Shown here one piece after another: positions 1 through 14,014 of a stretch of DNA of 64,000 nt. The number at the start of each line of letters is the position of its first letter. The first letter of the stretch is position 1. This DNA comes from Chelydra serpentina (Eukaryota > Chordata > Testudines > Chelydridae), in the NCBI GenBank assembly GCA_037349315.1, contig JBAIAC010000003.1, positions 9,548,501 through 9,612,500 on the forward strand. Direction: 5' to 3'. The translations under genes were made by a program, and so were the position numbers. Under the pieces are notes generated by a model, which worked only from the letters and a program-made list of their open reading frames with translations, did no database searches and was not told where the DNA came from.

Positions 1-1466
1 GGAAAATTCCTTCCCGACCCCAGATATGGTGATCAGTTGAACCCTGAGCATGTGGGCAAGACTCACCAGCCAGACACCCAGGAAAAAGTTCTCTGTAGTA
101 ACTTCTAACAGAGATGTGTTTGTGAAAATCTCTCACAATTAGCAATTAAATCCTTTTCACCGGTACTTCCACAATTTACCGATACTCCTCCTCCCTATGC
201 CTTTATGATGCACAGCTGGCCTTTTGGTAGAGAGTGATTTGTGAAAATAGCACAAAATGAGCAATTCAATCCTTTTTCACTTCTAGTTCCATATTTCTCC
301 TCGAATCGTCATCCCTGAGACAGTGTGATGCACTTCTGGTCTTTTGGTTGAAATCGGTCGGTGAAAGTTCCTCAAGATGAGCAATTCTATCCTGTTCACT
401 GACACATTTCTCCTGACATCGTTCTCCCTATGCCATTATGATGCTCAGTTGGTGTTTTGGTAGAGCTCGGTTAGTGACAATTCCTCACAATGAGCGATTC
501 AATCCTGTTCACCGCTCGTGGCAAACTTCTCCTGGAATTGTTCTGCCTATGCCATTATGACCCTCTGCAGTCCTTTTGGTAGAGAACGGTTCTTGAAAAT
601 TACTGAAAATGAGCAATATAACCCTGTTCAATGCTTGTTCACACTTCTCCTGGAATCGGCCTCTCCATGCCATTATGATGCTCAGCTGGTGTTTTGGTAC
701 AGAGCGGTTAGTGAAAATTCCTCAGAATCCCGTTCTCTGCTAGTGCCAACTTTCTCCTGACATCGTCCTCCCTCTGCCATTATGATGCACATCTGGTCTA
801 TTGCTAGAGATCGGAACCTGAAATTTCATCACAATGAGCAATTCGATCCTGTTCACTGCTAGTGCAAAATTTCTCCTGGCCTCCTCTTTCCTATGCCATT
901 AAGATGTACAGGAGTTCTTTTGGTAGAGGCTGCTTGGTGAAAATTGCTCACAATGATCAATTCAATCCTGTTTTCAACTAGGGCCAAATTTCTCCTGCAA
1001 TCATATTCCCTATGACATATTGATATAGTGAGCCTCTTTCGGTAGAGGTCAGATGGTGAAAATTCCTCCGAATGAGCAATTCAATGCTGTTCACTGCTAG
1101 TTTCAGATTTCTACTGACATCTTCCTCCCTATGCTATTATGATTGCACTGGTCGTCTTTTGGTAGAGTTCGGTTGGTGAATATTCTGGACAATGAGCAAG
1201 TCAATCCTATTAACCACTTTATTCTGAATTTCTCCAGGAATCTTCCTCCCTATGCCATTAAGACGCACCGCTTGTCTTTTGGTAGAGTTCAGTTGGTGAA
1301 TATTCTGGACAATGAGCAAGTCAATCCTATTAACCGCTTTATTCCGAATTTCTCCAGGAATCTTCCTCCCTATGCCATTAAGACGCACCGCTTGCCTTTT
1401 GGTAGCGATCTGTTAGTGAAAATTCCTCACAATGGGTAATTTGATCCTGTTCTCTGCTAGTGTCAC
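1..1466 (+). repeat. 119-120 bp tandem satellite, forward block
   Basis: About twelve head-to-tail copies of a unit containing, in order, TCTCCTG, CCTATGCCATTATGATG, CTTTTGGTAGAG, GTGAAAATTCCTCACAATG and CAATCCTGTTCACTGCTAG. The TCTCC-type landmark falls at 408, 528, 646, 753, 872, 991, 1110, 1231 and 1351, so the period is 119-120 bp with one short copy of about 107 bp. Copies are clearly diverged except for two near-identical ones around 1143-1382. The array continues past the left edge of the window. The open reading frames here are by-products of a period of 40 codons and have no recognisable protein. Confidence 0.93.
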
Positions 1467-3060
1467 AAGCAGTGAACTGGACTGGATTGCTCATATCAAT
1501 CAATTATTTTCATGGATGGATCTCTACCAAAAGAAGAGCAGCGCGTCATAATAACATGGGGAGTAAGATTTCAGGAGAAATTTGACACTAGCAGTGAACA
1601 GGATTGAAATTGCTCATAGTAAGGAATTTTCACCAACCGATTTCTATCAAAAGACCAGTATTCCATCACTTTGTCTTAGGGAGTACGATAGCATGGAAAA
1701 CAGATTGAATTGCTCATTGTGAGGAATTTTCACTAACGAGAATCTTCTGAAAGAAAAGCGTATCTCATAATGTTATAGGCAGGACGAATCCAGGAGAAGT
1801 TTGGAACTAGCAGTGAACAGGATCGGCTTGCTCATATTCAGGAATTTTCAAGGACTGAAATCTACCAAAAGACCGGCGGTGCATCATTACTGAATAGGGA
1901 GGAAGATTCCAGAGGAAAATTGGCACTAGCAGTCAACAGGATTGAATTGCTCTTTGTGAGAAATTTTCAACAACCGATCTCTTCCAACAGACAAGCGTAT
2001 ATCACACTGTCTTAGGGATGACGATTCTAGGATAAATATGGAACTAGAAGTGAAAAAGGATTGAATTGCTCATTGTGAGGAATTTTCACTAACCGATCTC
2101 TACCAAAAGCTCAGGAGTGCATCATAATGGCATAGGGAGGAGGAGTCCAAGAGAAATTTGGCATTAGCAGTGAACAGGATAGACATTGTGAGGAATGTTC
2201 ATGAAACGATATGTACCTAACACAAGGAGTGCATCACAATTGCTTATGGACGATGATTCCCGGATAAATGTGGAAGTAGCTGTGAACAGGATTGAATTGC
2301 TCATTGTGAGAAATTTTCCCCAACCGATCTCTACCAAAAGAAGAGCGGTGCATTTGCACTAGCAGGCAACAGGCTAGAATTGCTCATTGTGAGAAATTTT
2401 CACTAACCGATCTCTACCAAAAGATTACCAGGGCATCGTAATAGCATAGGGAGTAAGATTTCAGGAGAAATTTTGCACTAGCAGTGAACATTATTGAATT
2501 GCTCATTCTGAGGAATTTTCACGAAGCGATCTCTACCAAAAGAACTGCTGTGCATCTTAATGGCATAGGAAAGAGGATTCCAGGATCAATTTTGCACTAG
2601 CAGTGAACAGTATAGAATTGTTCATTCTGAGCTATTTTCACGTAGCTATCTCTTCCTAGTGACCAGCAGTGTATCAGAATGGCTTTTGGAGGAGTAAACC
2701 TGGTGAAATTTGTAACTAGCACTGAACAGGAATGAACTTTTCATATTGAGGAATATTCATGAAGTCAGATCTGACAAATGGCTAGCAGGGCATTCAAATG
2801 TCTTTTGGAGGACGATTCCATGAGCAATTTGACATTCGCACTGAAGAGCAATGAATTGCACATTTAGCGGTATTTTCAGCAACCGATCTTACCAAATGAC
2901 CAGGATATCAGCCTAATGGCTTTTGAAGGACGATTCCAGGAGAAATTCCTGAAAAGGAGAGAATAGGAATAAATTTCTCATTTATAGGAATTTTCACTAA
3001 GTTATGTCTACCAAATGACCAGGATTGAATCCTTATGGCTTTTGTAGGACTATTCCATGG
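1467..3060 (-). repeat. Same 120 bp satellite, inverted block
   Basis: From about 1467 the same unit reads as its reverse complement: CACTAGCAGTGAACAGG, then TTGCTCATTGTGAGG, then CGATCTCTACCAAAAG, then GCATCATAATGGCATAGGG. The period stays near 120 bp, with some shortened copies around 2340. Identity decays after about 2650, where only parts of the unit survive, and the array ends near 3060. The switch is abrupt, within a few bases of 1464-1468. Confidence 0.9.
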
Positions 3061-3185
3061 GACCAGGATTTCACCGCTGGGGGATGTGGCAACATCTCCC
3101 TAGGTGATACATTTTGGTGACTCCTGGATACTCTGTAGGATTTTAATCTCTTTTTTGGGGTTTTTTTAAAGTCTCCAAAGGCCTT

Positions 3186-3485
3186 AGGGTGACCCCTTGT
3201 CCCTTATTTCAAGGGACTGTCCCCTGATTTTTTGATTTGTCCCTCTGGGTGATCACACGCCCCTTATTTTTATACTGATAATAAGTCCCATTTTAAACAT
3301 TCAGTGGAAGCTTGTGATAATTGCACTGTCTACTGGAGGGCAACAGAAATATACGCTTGAGAGAAAAATACATGCTCTGCTAAGGAAAATGGTGTTCCCC
3401 TAAAATGTTCCTTAAAATAGAGCATTGTCCCTTATTTTTCATGTGGTTTTCCCTTATTGCCATCCAACAAAGCTGGTTACCCTCA
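3186..3485. mobile_element. Possible MITE with AGGGTGACC ends
   Basis: A stretch of about 300 bp begins AGGGTGACC and ends GGTTACCCT, an imperfect inverted repeat, and contains repeated 'tcccttattt' motifs. It is flanked by AAGGCCTT (3178-3185) and GAGGCCTT (3486-3493), which fit an 8 bp target duplication with one mismatch, as expected for the hAT superfamily. The exact right end is ambiguous by two bases. No coding capacity is visible. Confidence 0.42.
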
Positions 3486-5919
3486 GAGGCCTTGACTAGC
3501 GAAGTGACAAAAAGCTACTGGCTGAGCACGGAAAGGTTCATAACTCACTGTTAAGTATTTATAAAATAAGAAACTTCACCCGTGCTGCCTCATTTTGTAA
3601 GATGCTATGTCTAGCTTAATTTTCAAGTGAAATAGCTCCCCAATATTTTCTCCTCAAAGATGCTTTGGGCTTCCTGTAAATCCCCATGAGCAACAGAACT
3701 AGGAGGCATAAATACACACTCCAATGAAATCATTTCACAACTACTGTGGTTTTATTTATTGAATGTGTTTGTGTTTATGCAGCTGCTCAACCAAGGAAGT
3801 GCATCACTTGGATTATTACTGTACCAAGACTGCCACCAAGTGGTGACCGAGGACTTCTGCACTCCACTCATTGCCACAGTGAAAAATGTTTGTTGAACAT
3901 ACAGTACTAAAGAACTCAGTATAAGACCTTTTTTCTCAACACCGACATTGTGAGCAGAAACGTTTCTCTGCTTTATTCTGTTGGCACACCCTTTTCAGCT
4001 TTTTTTAACTGAGAAACTAATGGTGTGTCTAACCCCTCCCTCCCCCAGCCAACGAAAGGGTTAATGTGACCTGCAAAGGCCAATTGGCCCCTGGAGGGAT
4101 GAGTTCGACCTGGGAGAGGAGCTGAGTGGTTAATATAAAGGCGCAGAAAAGGGCTATAAACATAGAGACTAAAATGCTGCTCCAAAGTTATGAGTGTCAG
4201 TGGAGTAGTCATATTTAGACTATTAACTGGTAGCAGTGTGGGTCAAGTGACAATTTATATCTATTGGCTAGACACAAAGGTGGGTTATGTAACATGGGTA
4301 AGGTTAAAACCCCCCAGATAATCACCTGAGATGGGAATGCAAAGAAGAGCCCTTTTTAAGAATTTAGATGCCTTAAGGTGATGGACAATGCAATGGTTAG
4401 AGAGTGTCAGGAAAATGGGGTGACACTAAAAAAGCTCTGCTAGGTTGGTTTAAGGACACAGTGTAGTGGCATAAGTGTAGTGGGATGAAAACTCTATATG
4501 AGGAATATAGTAGGTGGTGCTTATAGACTCAGTAGATGAGTTTGCTTCACCATAAAGAATACAAAGAAGAAATGGGCTGGAGGAAGAAACTTTGTTGTTG
4601 TTTACTGGAATGATATAATGGAGAGACTGGGAGGGTTGAGGAGGATGCTCCGGGGAACTCCTCTTCTGAGAAGCAAAGTTAAGAGGCCAGGCAAGAGAGA
4701 GAGAAAGACCAGCCACTGAGATGGAGCAAACTTGGGGTGAGGGGCCCTCATAATAGGGCAGGATCTGAACTTCCATGGGGAGAGTCCTGGGACATGTTCA
4801 ATTGAGGAACAGAGAGGAATGAAAAGTCAAGCCCGAGGAGGGCAGAAGGGATCTTAAGTTTATATTTTTGGTTTGGGATTTATTAGGGGTCCTGGGGACA
4901 GCTCTGTGAGTCCTGTCTCTGAGAGAAGGGTGAACTTAGAGAGGCCTTGGGAAAAGCCTGCTGGTAGGCTTGGTAGGAAGGAGTCCAGGGAAGTAGCAGC
5001 AAGGAGTCTGGAGGGCTGAACTGAGACTGCCTGTCTGAGGGTTCCTGGATTGGAGCCTAGTAGAGAGGCTGGTCCTGGATTCCCCTACCAGCCAGTGAGA
5101 AGGTGACATGAAGCTCCTCACAAGGGGATATGGCAGCCCTGGGAAAAAGAGTGTATGAATTACTGGGCCCAGGTTCAAAGGCAGTAGGCTGGATGGAACA
5201 GTCAGACATTCATTATTTGTTGGGTTTTTTTTGTTAACCCGGGAGGTTGTGACTAACCTGTGACTTGATTGGAGGGCCAAGTCAGGAGAAAAGGCAGACT
5301 GGAGTGGCACTCGGCAGGGGGCACTAGATGCGGAAGAGCTGCCACACCACATGCAGCTCCAAGGGGGCACTCTAGCAGTAAGTCCACCCTTTTACAATAA
5401 CACTTTCAATAAGCAACCAGAAATTCTTCTGACACACCGCCCATGTCAGGGTAGGTAGATTTGTATTGCTATGCAGGTCAGAGACCAGAGTATAGATAGT
5501 ATATAAGAGAGTAATGCCTGCAGGAATTGTGCATCCCAACAATGCCTGGTTTAGTTTCTGCATCCATTTCCACTGGTGTCACCCTGGAGTAACTTCCTTG
5601 AAGTCACTGCTTGGTCTCCTAAAGGACCATGTTTAAATTGTAATTAAACAGCCCAGCTGCAAGAGAGAAAATATAGGGCCTGAGCCTAATGGCACATCAC
5701 CCATATATCAAGAGCCAATAGACTATTGAAGCCAGTGGAGCTACACTGATGTCAAACTGGTGTAAGTGGGCTGAGAAGCATACTCATGGGGACAAGTATA
5801 TCCTGGTATAACACTATTGGACTGCCCACCCAATGAATTGATCTTAACAGCTATGTTAATGGAAAAGTGCATTCAGACCCGATCTCAGAGGTTTGTGACC
5901 CATGCAGTCACCTACCAGG
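3486..5919. other. No recognisable gene
   Basis: About 2.4 kb of AT-moderate sequence. I see only short unsupported open frames on the minus strand (4450-4776, 4936-5370) without family motifs. Parts look like old, diverged interspersed repeats, but I cannot assign them. Confidence 0.5.
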
Positions 5920-6400
5920 ACCTAATTAGACTGTGACCCAGACCAGTTTCAGGGGATGTGTACAGGACAGGGTAATTTTGCCACTCCTGGCTTCTGGTAG
6001 TCGGAGGTTTACAGTCATCCAGAGCATGGGGTTGCATCCCTGATCATCGTGGCTAACACCATTGATGAACCTATCCTCCATGAACTTTTCCAGTTTTTTT
6101 TCCAGTTTATACTTGTGACTATCACTGCATCCCATGGCAATGAGTTCCACTGGTTGGTTATATGTTACTTTTTTACGCTTTTCCTTGTGTCTGTAATAAA
6201 CCTGCTACCTATTAATTTCATCAGGTGACCCTGGGGCTTCGTACTGGGTGAAGGGGTAAATAATGATTTGCTAGTCACTTTCTCCACACCATTCATGATT
6301 GTATAGACCTCTCTAATATCCCCCCACACCTTGTTTCTTTCTTTTCTAAAATGAACAGCCCTATTCTGACACTTATGTACAGAGGGATGGATTCTCATTT
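5920..6400 (-). mobile_element. CR1/L3-like LINE 3' fragment
   Basis: Read on the minus strand, this matches the C-terminal coding and 3' region of the same LINE family seen on the plus strand at 22370-23165. Shared landmarks are the run encoding 'TGGGGGGATATTAGAG', an AATAGGTAGCAGGTTT block, and TTCATGGAGGATAGG followed by TTCATCAATGG. Several frame breaks make it non-coding. The recognisable 3' terminus is missing or diverged. Confidence 0.7.
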
Positions 6401-7892
6401 ACACAAATGGCTCCCTTACATCACCCAGGCAATGTAAAAGGGCCTAAAGTGGGAATAAATCATAATTATACCTCCACTATGACTACAGTGGTGTAAAGAG
6501 GCCTTACTGTAGATGAGAATTAGGCCTTAGCTGAGGAAGGACTGGAAGATTGTTTGAGATGTTTGTGGCCAGATAGGGGTAATCCAAGGCCTTAGGTGTG
6601 CTTTCATATGGGGCCCCCATCTGGTGTAGGGGGGTTTCCACCACTCCTTTTAGGGCAGGCTGGATGTTTCTCTCTCTCAATCTCCTTGGACCACTGATCC
6701 CTGCCTTCAGGAAGCCTGGCGTCTATCCTTGAGGAGAGGAATCAGCACTCCCCCAAGCAGCGCTTTGTGTAGGACCCCCTTGACAGTGCTGCCCCACTAG
6801 AGGGATGATAGCAGCAGGGCCCCCTCCAGAGCAGTGGGTTTGAGAGTTAAAAAGTCAGTAAAATGACCTGCACAGGACAGACATCTCTGAGCTATTGTTT
6901 CAGGATCTCTGCAGACTCAGGCAGTCAACATTGCATTGGTCACCTTTTCAGACTACAGACCTAGGTGCAAGCATATAGGGTCTGCAGACTAAGGCATGAC
7001 TCTTAATGATATGTTGCTTTTGGAACTGAATTCCTGACCAGATGTGAATAACTTACTCAGTGAATTTAGCTTCTCTTGCTACTCAGGGAATATCCATGAG
7101 CAAATCAAGACTTTATTGTATGTAACACCATTTGCCTTTTTTTAAACATTTCTTTGCATAGATCAATTGTTAACAGTGGACCACATACATTCATTATCTG
7201 AGCTGTCTTGATGAGCTGTGGTTGGTCACACAAATGACAAGGTATTCTTTTGCTTTTCTGACTGGCAGAGGAGAAAACCAATAAGCCAGAAGATTTGAAT
7301 CCACTAGTAAGAATGTCCATATCTTTCTGTAAGAATTCCTACATCTAAAACTTGGCTGCTCAAACGTTCATGGAAAGTCCACATAAGAGGAGCCAGTTTG
7401 GTCAAAACCAATTGGCATTTAAAGTTGAACAGACCATAGCAGTTAAAACGTTTCTGGCTGATACCCAACCTTCTCCAAAAACACAAGTCTCTACCCAGTG
7501 AATCAAAGAGGATCTTTTGTTTTTATGCTGGTATCAGCTGGCATGACATACAACATGACTCATTCCAAAGTGGTTCCAAGCTTGCTGTGTTCCCCCTTAA
7601 CTGTGCCCTGAGCTCTCATGTACTTACTGCAGTGACATCCAACCTCAGGCATATAGGACACTTGTGGCCCTAAAGCTTCTAAATCAAAGCCCTTGAGGGC
7701 GAATGTGTTAAGCAAATATATATATATGACTGTGAATTAAAAATGTCTCCCAGAACTGAGCCCTTCATTCTGGTTTACTGCAAAATAGAGCAGCCTGGGA
7801 GCTGCTCTAACTTGCATCAACAGACAATTGCCCCTTAACTACACTATATACCAATTGAGCATAGCTGGAGCATAAGCCATCCTCGCCACACA
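6401..7892. other. No recognisable gene
   Basis: No coding region or repeat that I can name. Two short minus-strand frames (7105-7320 and 7304-7486) overlap by 17 bases but show no domain motif. An (AT)n microsatellite of about 12 bases lies near 7714. Confidence 0.45.
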
Positions 7893-7894
7893 TC

Positions 7895-8066
7895 ATAGAA
7901 TATCAGGGTTGGAAGGGACCTCAGGAGGTCATCTAGTCCAACCCCGTGCTCAAAGCAGGACCAATCCCCATTTTTTGCCCCAGATCCGTAAATGGCCCCC
8001 TCAAGGATTGAACTCACAACCCTGGGTTTAGCAGGCCAATGCTCAAACCACTGAGCTATCCCTCCT
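7895..8066 (-). mobile_element. Tortoise-type (Cry I) tRNA-derived SINE
   Basis: On the minus strand the element starts with a tRNA-like head: an A-box-like TAGCTCAGTGG, then CTGCTAAACCC, then a B-box-like GAGTTCAATCC. A linker follows (near GATCTGGGGCAAAAAATGGG), then a tail with GGTTGGACTAGATGACCTC and CTTCCAACCCT. The tail resembles the CR1 3' end, which fits mobilisation by CR1 machinery. This head-plus-tail layout is established for the cryptodiran Cry I SINEs and is the strongest clue to the host. I see no clear target duplication. Confidence 0.85.
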
Positions 8067-8263
8067 GCAGTAGTGCTAGGGAGGGAGGTATAGAAGTTAT
8101 ACTGGCTCTTTGCCTGCTGGGCATTCCCCCATGCCAGGAGATGTGGGGAGAATACCCAGTAGGGAATGTCTGAGTCATTTGCACTCCCTTAGCACTGTTC
8201 AGGTTGGGGGACTAGCCCCAAAGTATTGATTGTGTTCCCTTGGCTTATTGGAAGAAAAAGCTA

Positions 8264-8339
8264 TGTGGAGCTCGAAAGCTGGTTTCTCTCACCATTGGAA
8301 GTTGGTCCAATAGAAGATATTGCCCTCCCCTTTCTCTCT
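8264..8339 (+). repeat. Short interspersed repeat fragment
   Basis: The stretch GAGCTCGAAAGCTGG, CTCTCACCATTGGAAG, TTGGTCCAATAGAAG is the reverse-complement relative of the segment just left of the LTR at 60730 (about 60680-60729). It is a moderately repeated motif that I know from reptile genomes but cannot assign to a named family. Confidence 0.45.
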
Positions 8340-8605
8340 GGAAATAGGTTCAGCCCTCCGTCTGGAAAGGCACTGACTTTACATATACTGCACTGGCTGG
8401 TGTGTGCATGGGTGTGGGCGCGTCTCTGCTTTTGTTTGTTTAACTTGCTCATAGGTTCATCAATTTCTGATCAAACTGATAAGTGTTGCTGTAGATAGGA
8501 GCTTGATAATTCAGCTCATTTCTCATTTTTGAAAGGGAACTGGGTCAGCTCCTTGATCTACTCTCAATCCATTTGATTTTGTATATGTAAAAATTGGTCC
8601 AGGAA

Positions 8606-8702
8606 TACTCCTTCCTTAGAGGTTTTTAAGGCCCGGCTTGACAAGGCCCTGGGTGGGATGATTTAGTTGGGGTTGGTCCTGCTTCAAGCATGGAGCTGGA
8701 GT
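8606..8702 (+). mobile_element. CR1 3'-tail fragment
   Basis: It contains CCTTCCTTAGAGGTTTTTAA, GGCTTGACAAGGCCCTGG and GATGATTTAGTTGGGG. These match the better preserved CR1 tail at 26340-26608. The terminal portion is lost after about 8702. Confidence 0.65.
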
Positions 8703-8841
8703 CTAAGTTCCCTCTCGGCTGCGGGGTCCAGCAGCAGCTATAATGGGCCACGCAGCAGGGGCCTGGAGAGGAGAGAGGTAGGTGGGAGGGGAGGTTGGGG
8801 GTGGAGTTATTAACACTTAGGAAACTAAAAAAACAAGTAGA

Positions 8842-10370
<1,529 letters not shown>

Positions 10371-10462
10371 ATAACGTCTTTGCCAGTTCCCATGAACCAC
10401 AGAGCGTCAGGCCAGGCTGGAGTGGACATGTAATGGGGATATGCAATGGTTATAAAGCAGAG

Positions 10463-10468
10463 AATAAA
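10463..10468 (+). terminator. AATAAA polyadenylation signal
   Basis: An AATAAA lies about 95 bases downstream of the stop codon of the plus-strand zinc-finger fragment. This fits the 3' UTR of that gene. Position is the only support. Confidence 0.45.
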
Positions 10469-10491
10469 ATCCCATTCTGGGGACAGAGTCA

Positions 10492-11668
<1,177 letters not shown>

Positions 11669-11950
11669 CTGGGACAGAGAGAGAGTCCGGTTTGCAGTCA
11701 CCCACTGAAATGCAGAAAAAAGGGGATAGCACAAAGGGGAGTGGGAAAGGAGAAACAAACCAAACTGCCCCCAAATCCTTCCCCAGGGAGAGAAAGAAGG
11801 GAACCAATTCTGCCACCTCATTCCCATCTGAATAGTTAGGAGAGAGTTTGTTTCTACACGGGAACACAGGACTGGTGAAAACTCAGGAGTGGCATTTGCC
11901 ATGAGAATGTAAAACACGGTTCCTGAGCCACTTTTGCCAATTCCTTACTT

Positions 11951-12060
11951 CTCCGGGCACGTCTCAGTATCTCTCTTTCCTCCTCTCCCTGGAGATTGGA
12001 GACCTACAGCTCCTCCCTTCACTCCAGCCAGATCACGTCAGGTCTGGAAATTGGAACTCC
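11951..12060 (-). pseudogene. KRAB B-box exon remnant
   Basis: The minus strand reads PISRPDVI, then LE followed by a stop, then REEL, a stop, and NLQGEEERDTE. This lines up with the usual KRAB-B pattern (PDVI..LE.GEEPW...LQG.E.RE). It sits upstream of the zinc-finger exon on the same strand, with an intron of about 280 bases between them. Two nonsense codons confirm decay. No KRAB-A exon is visible; the LTR element at 12253 begins just upstream. Confidence 0.62.
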
Positions 12061-12252
12061 TACTTGGGCTCAAGAAAACAAATGAGCAACATCAATTTAA
12101 GACCCAGCAGTCAGTTATCTCAATAAGTGGACTGAGTTTCAAAACCGCTGAGCCTGCAACACTGGGGTTCGGTTCTGACTGTCCAGAGCTACTGATACCA
12201 GGCTACTTATTCCACTCCTGAATATGGATTTGGAAATGTACTTTTATGGTCG

Positions 12253-13075
12253 TGTGGTGGGGCAAGTGCTCCAGCCCCCTGCAAGATTGGGCTAAGACAG
12301 GCCAGAGAGGCTGTGCAAGGCGGTAGCCAATCAGGGAGAGCCTGTTAGGGAGCCAATCGGGGCCCAGATTGGAGACAGCCAATCAGGGCCAGGCTCAGCC
12401 CTATAAAAAGGCTGCTCAGGAGCAGAACAGGCAGTCTGTCCTAGGCCTTTGACACGGGAAGGTCAGTCTCCAGAGCTGAGAGACTAGCACCACGGACAGC
12501 GCAGTGCTGGGCAGGCTTGGGGAGCAGAAGGGAGCTCTAGCCCCTAGTTTGCCAGGCTGCAGGCCCTAAATGGAAGGGCCTAGCGGGTGCAAGGGGCCAT
12601 AGGGGAAGTGGCCCAGGGAAGTGGACAGACCAGGGGAGTGAAGGAGGACAGTGAGGCTGGCGTCAGAGGGTCCCTGGCCCAGGACCCAGAGTAGAGGGCG
12701 GGCCTGGGTCCCCCCGCTTCCTGCCTTGCAGTACACCCAGCCATTGGCCGTAGGGAGCGGCCATCATAGACTACACCAGTTCCCTGACAGGGGGGGCTAG
12801 ACTTTGGGGGTGTGGTTGGACATGGTGGCTGGGGCGCAGAGAGACTGCTGATCAACCTGTCCCCGGAAGGGGGTGTGGATAGACTAAGGGACACGGCCAG
12901 AGGGCAGTGGTCCTGAAGAGGACTATGCGAGCCAGGAGCAACGCGGGTCCAGATGCCAACCAAGGGTGAGAGAATGGGTGGGACACCACCAGGAGAGGGC
13001 GCTCCACTGGACTGAGCTAATTCCCTCAGACACCCAGCAGGAGGCGCTGCGGTGGTGAGTCCCAACCTCGTCACA
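12253..13075 (+). repeat. 5' LTR of compact LTR retrotransposon
   Basis: It begins TGTGGTGGGGCAAG and ends CCTCGTCACA. It is about 823 bp and closely matches 14015-14844 along its whole length. It contains three CCAAT boxes (two as GCCAATCAGG, one as GCCAATCGGG) and a TATA box (CTATAAAAAG, 12401-12410). The base before the LTR belongs to GGTCG, matched by GGTCC after the 3' LTR, which fits a 5 bp target duplication with one change. Confidence 0.9.
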
Positions 13076-13096
13076 TGTGGTGGAGAATGTGGGCAC
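13076..13096 (+). promoter_or_regulatory. Primer-binding-site position
   Basis: Directly after the LTR end lies TGTGGTGGAGAATGTGGGC. This has the TGG-start form expected of a tRNA primer site and recalls the 'TGGTGGAGAATG' sites of some Gypsy elements. I cannot name the tRNA. Confidence 0.6.
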
Positions 13097-13124
13097 TGCG
13101 GTCCACCTCTGAAAAAAGGGGCAA

Positions 13125-13715
13125 GTGCAAGGACTAGGCAAATTGTGCCACATTGAGAGACTGAGGGACAAAATGGTGGAGAAAAGAGACTTTTATTGGA
13201 GGGTCTGGGCGGCCCAACTTGCCGAGCAGCAGAGGGGGTTGTTCTGGCTGCTGCAGGGGTGGGCACCCAGACCCTATAGGAGACCAGGCACCCAGGGAGG
13301 GAGGCCAGGGCCTGGACTCAAGGACTGTTTTGCCTGTGGGCGAGAGGGACACTTCAGAGGAGAGTGCCCCTACTGGGAGGGAGTAAGGAGACCCTGCCCA
13401 GTAAAAATGCCCCCTGTGAGGGTAACAGGGAGGCCCCAAACTTGTTGGGCCTGTGGGGTGCCTGGGCACATGAAAAGGGAGTGTACTCACAGGGCCCAGG
13501 CTAGTCCTGAGGGCAGAGCTAGGCCTAAAGCAAGTTGTGGGAAAGCCATGCGTCTGGAAGACACAAGGAGCCCTTCCAGTGCCACAAGAAGGGCCATTTA
13601 CAAAAGCACTGCCCCCTTAGAGGAAGGGGGAGCACTGAGCAAAGGCACTGCCTCCTTAGAAGAAGATGGAGTGCTGACAAAATGGCTCAGTCTGGGACTA
13701 GCCACCAGGGAGTGA
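13125..13715 (+). CDS. Gag-like protein with two zinc knuckles
   Basis: A 196-residue open frame fills most of the internal region. It has two retroviral-type CCHC knuckles of pattern C-x2-C-x4-H-x4-C: residues 68-81 (CFACGREGHFRGEC) and 107-120 (CWACGVPGHMKREC). In Gag such knuckles bind element RNA for packaging. A third knuckle-like motif, CHKKGHLQKHC, lies in another frame at about 13580-13612 and lacks its first cysteine, so a frameshift has cut the C-terminus. Matrix/capsid (or SCAN-like) sequence and all of pol are absent. The start is uncertain because the N-terminal portion may have been deleted. Confidence 0.72.
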   Translation: MQGLGKLCHIERLRDKMVEKRDFYWRVWAAQLAEQQRGLFWLLQGWAPRPYRRPGTQGGRPGPGLKDCFACGREGHFRGECPYWEGVRRPCPVKMPPVRVTGRPQTCWACGVPGHMKRECTHRAQASPEGRARPKASCGKAMRLEDTRSPSSATRRAIYKSTAPLEEGGALSKGTASLEEDGVLTKWLSLGLATRE

Positions 13716-14001
13716 TAGTACAGGCTGAGGCCCCAAGAGAGAAAGGGGCTGGGGCCGAGAGGTCCCACCTTAACCAGGGAACCCACAAGGGAGCCAATAG
13801 GGCTACAGTGGGGACCCAAACTGAGGGGAGTACCCACGTAGGACTAGGGAGGTCTATGCTGGGTACCCAGATCTTGGAGGAAGGAAGCAGGTTGCTCCAG
13901 ACAGTGGAGAGCCTGTGGCAAGAGAGGAATTCCTTGTGGGCCCTGCTGCGAGGAGCACTGGGGCACTAGGGATTCTTTCCCCGCCCCCCAAGAGCATTCT
14001 T

Positions 14002-14012
14002 AAGGGGGAGGG
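14002..14012 (+). promoter_or_regulatory. Polypurine tract
   Basis: TAAGGGGGAGG lies two to three bases before the 3' LTR start, the expected position and composition for the plus-strand primer. Confidence 0.7.
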
Positions 14013-14014
14013 TG

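Noticed and set aside
1..3060. CRISPR-like or coding repeat
   Set aside because: Units are 120 bp without short identical repeats and unique spacers; the genome is eukaryotic; the frames arise because 120 is a multiple of three.
4936..5370. 144-codon minus-strand frame
   Set aside because: Low-complexity Ser/Pro-rich product with no motif; no splice or start context.
7105..7486. Two overlapping minus-strand frames that look protein-like in composition
   Set aside because: I could not match them to any family, and frames of 60-71 codons are expected by chance.
12580..13266. Long minus-strand frames in the LTRs of the compact element (also 14334-14729)
   Set aside because: They are antisense to the LTR promoter and gag, Pro/Ser-rich from GC bias, and similar only because the two LTRs are copies of each other.
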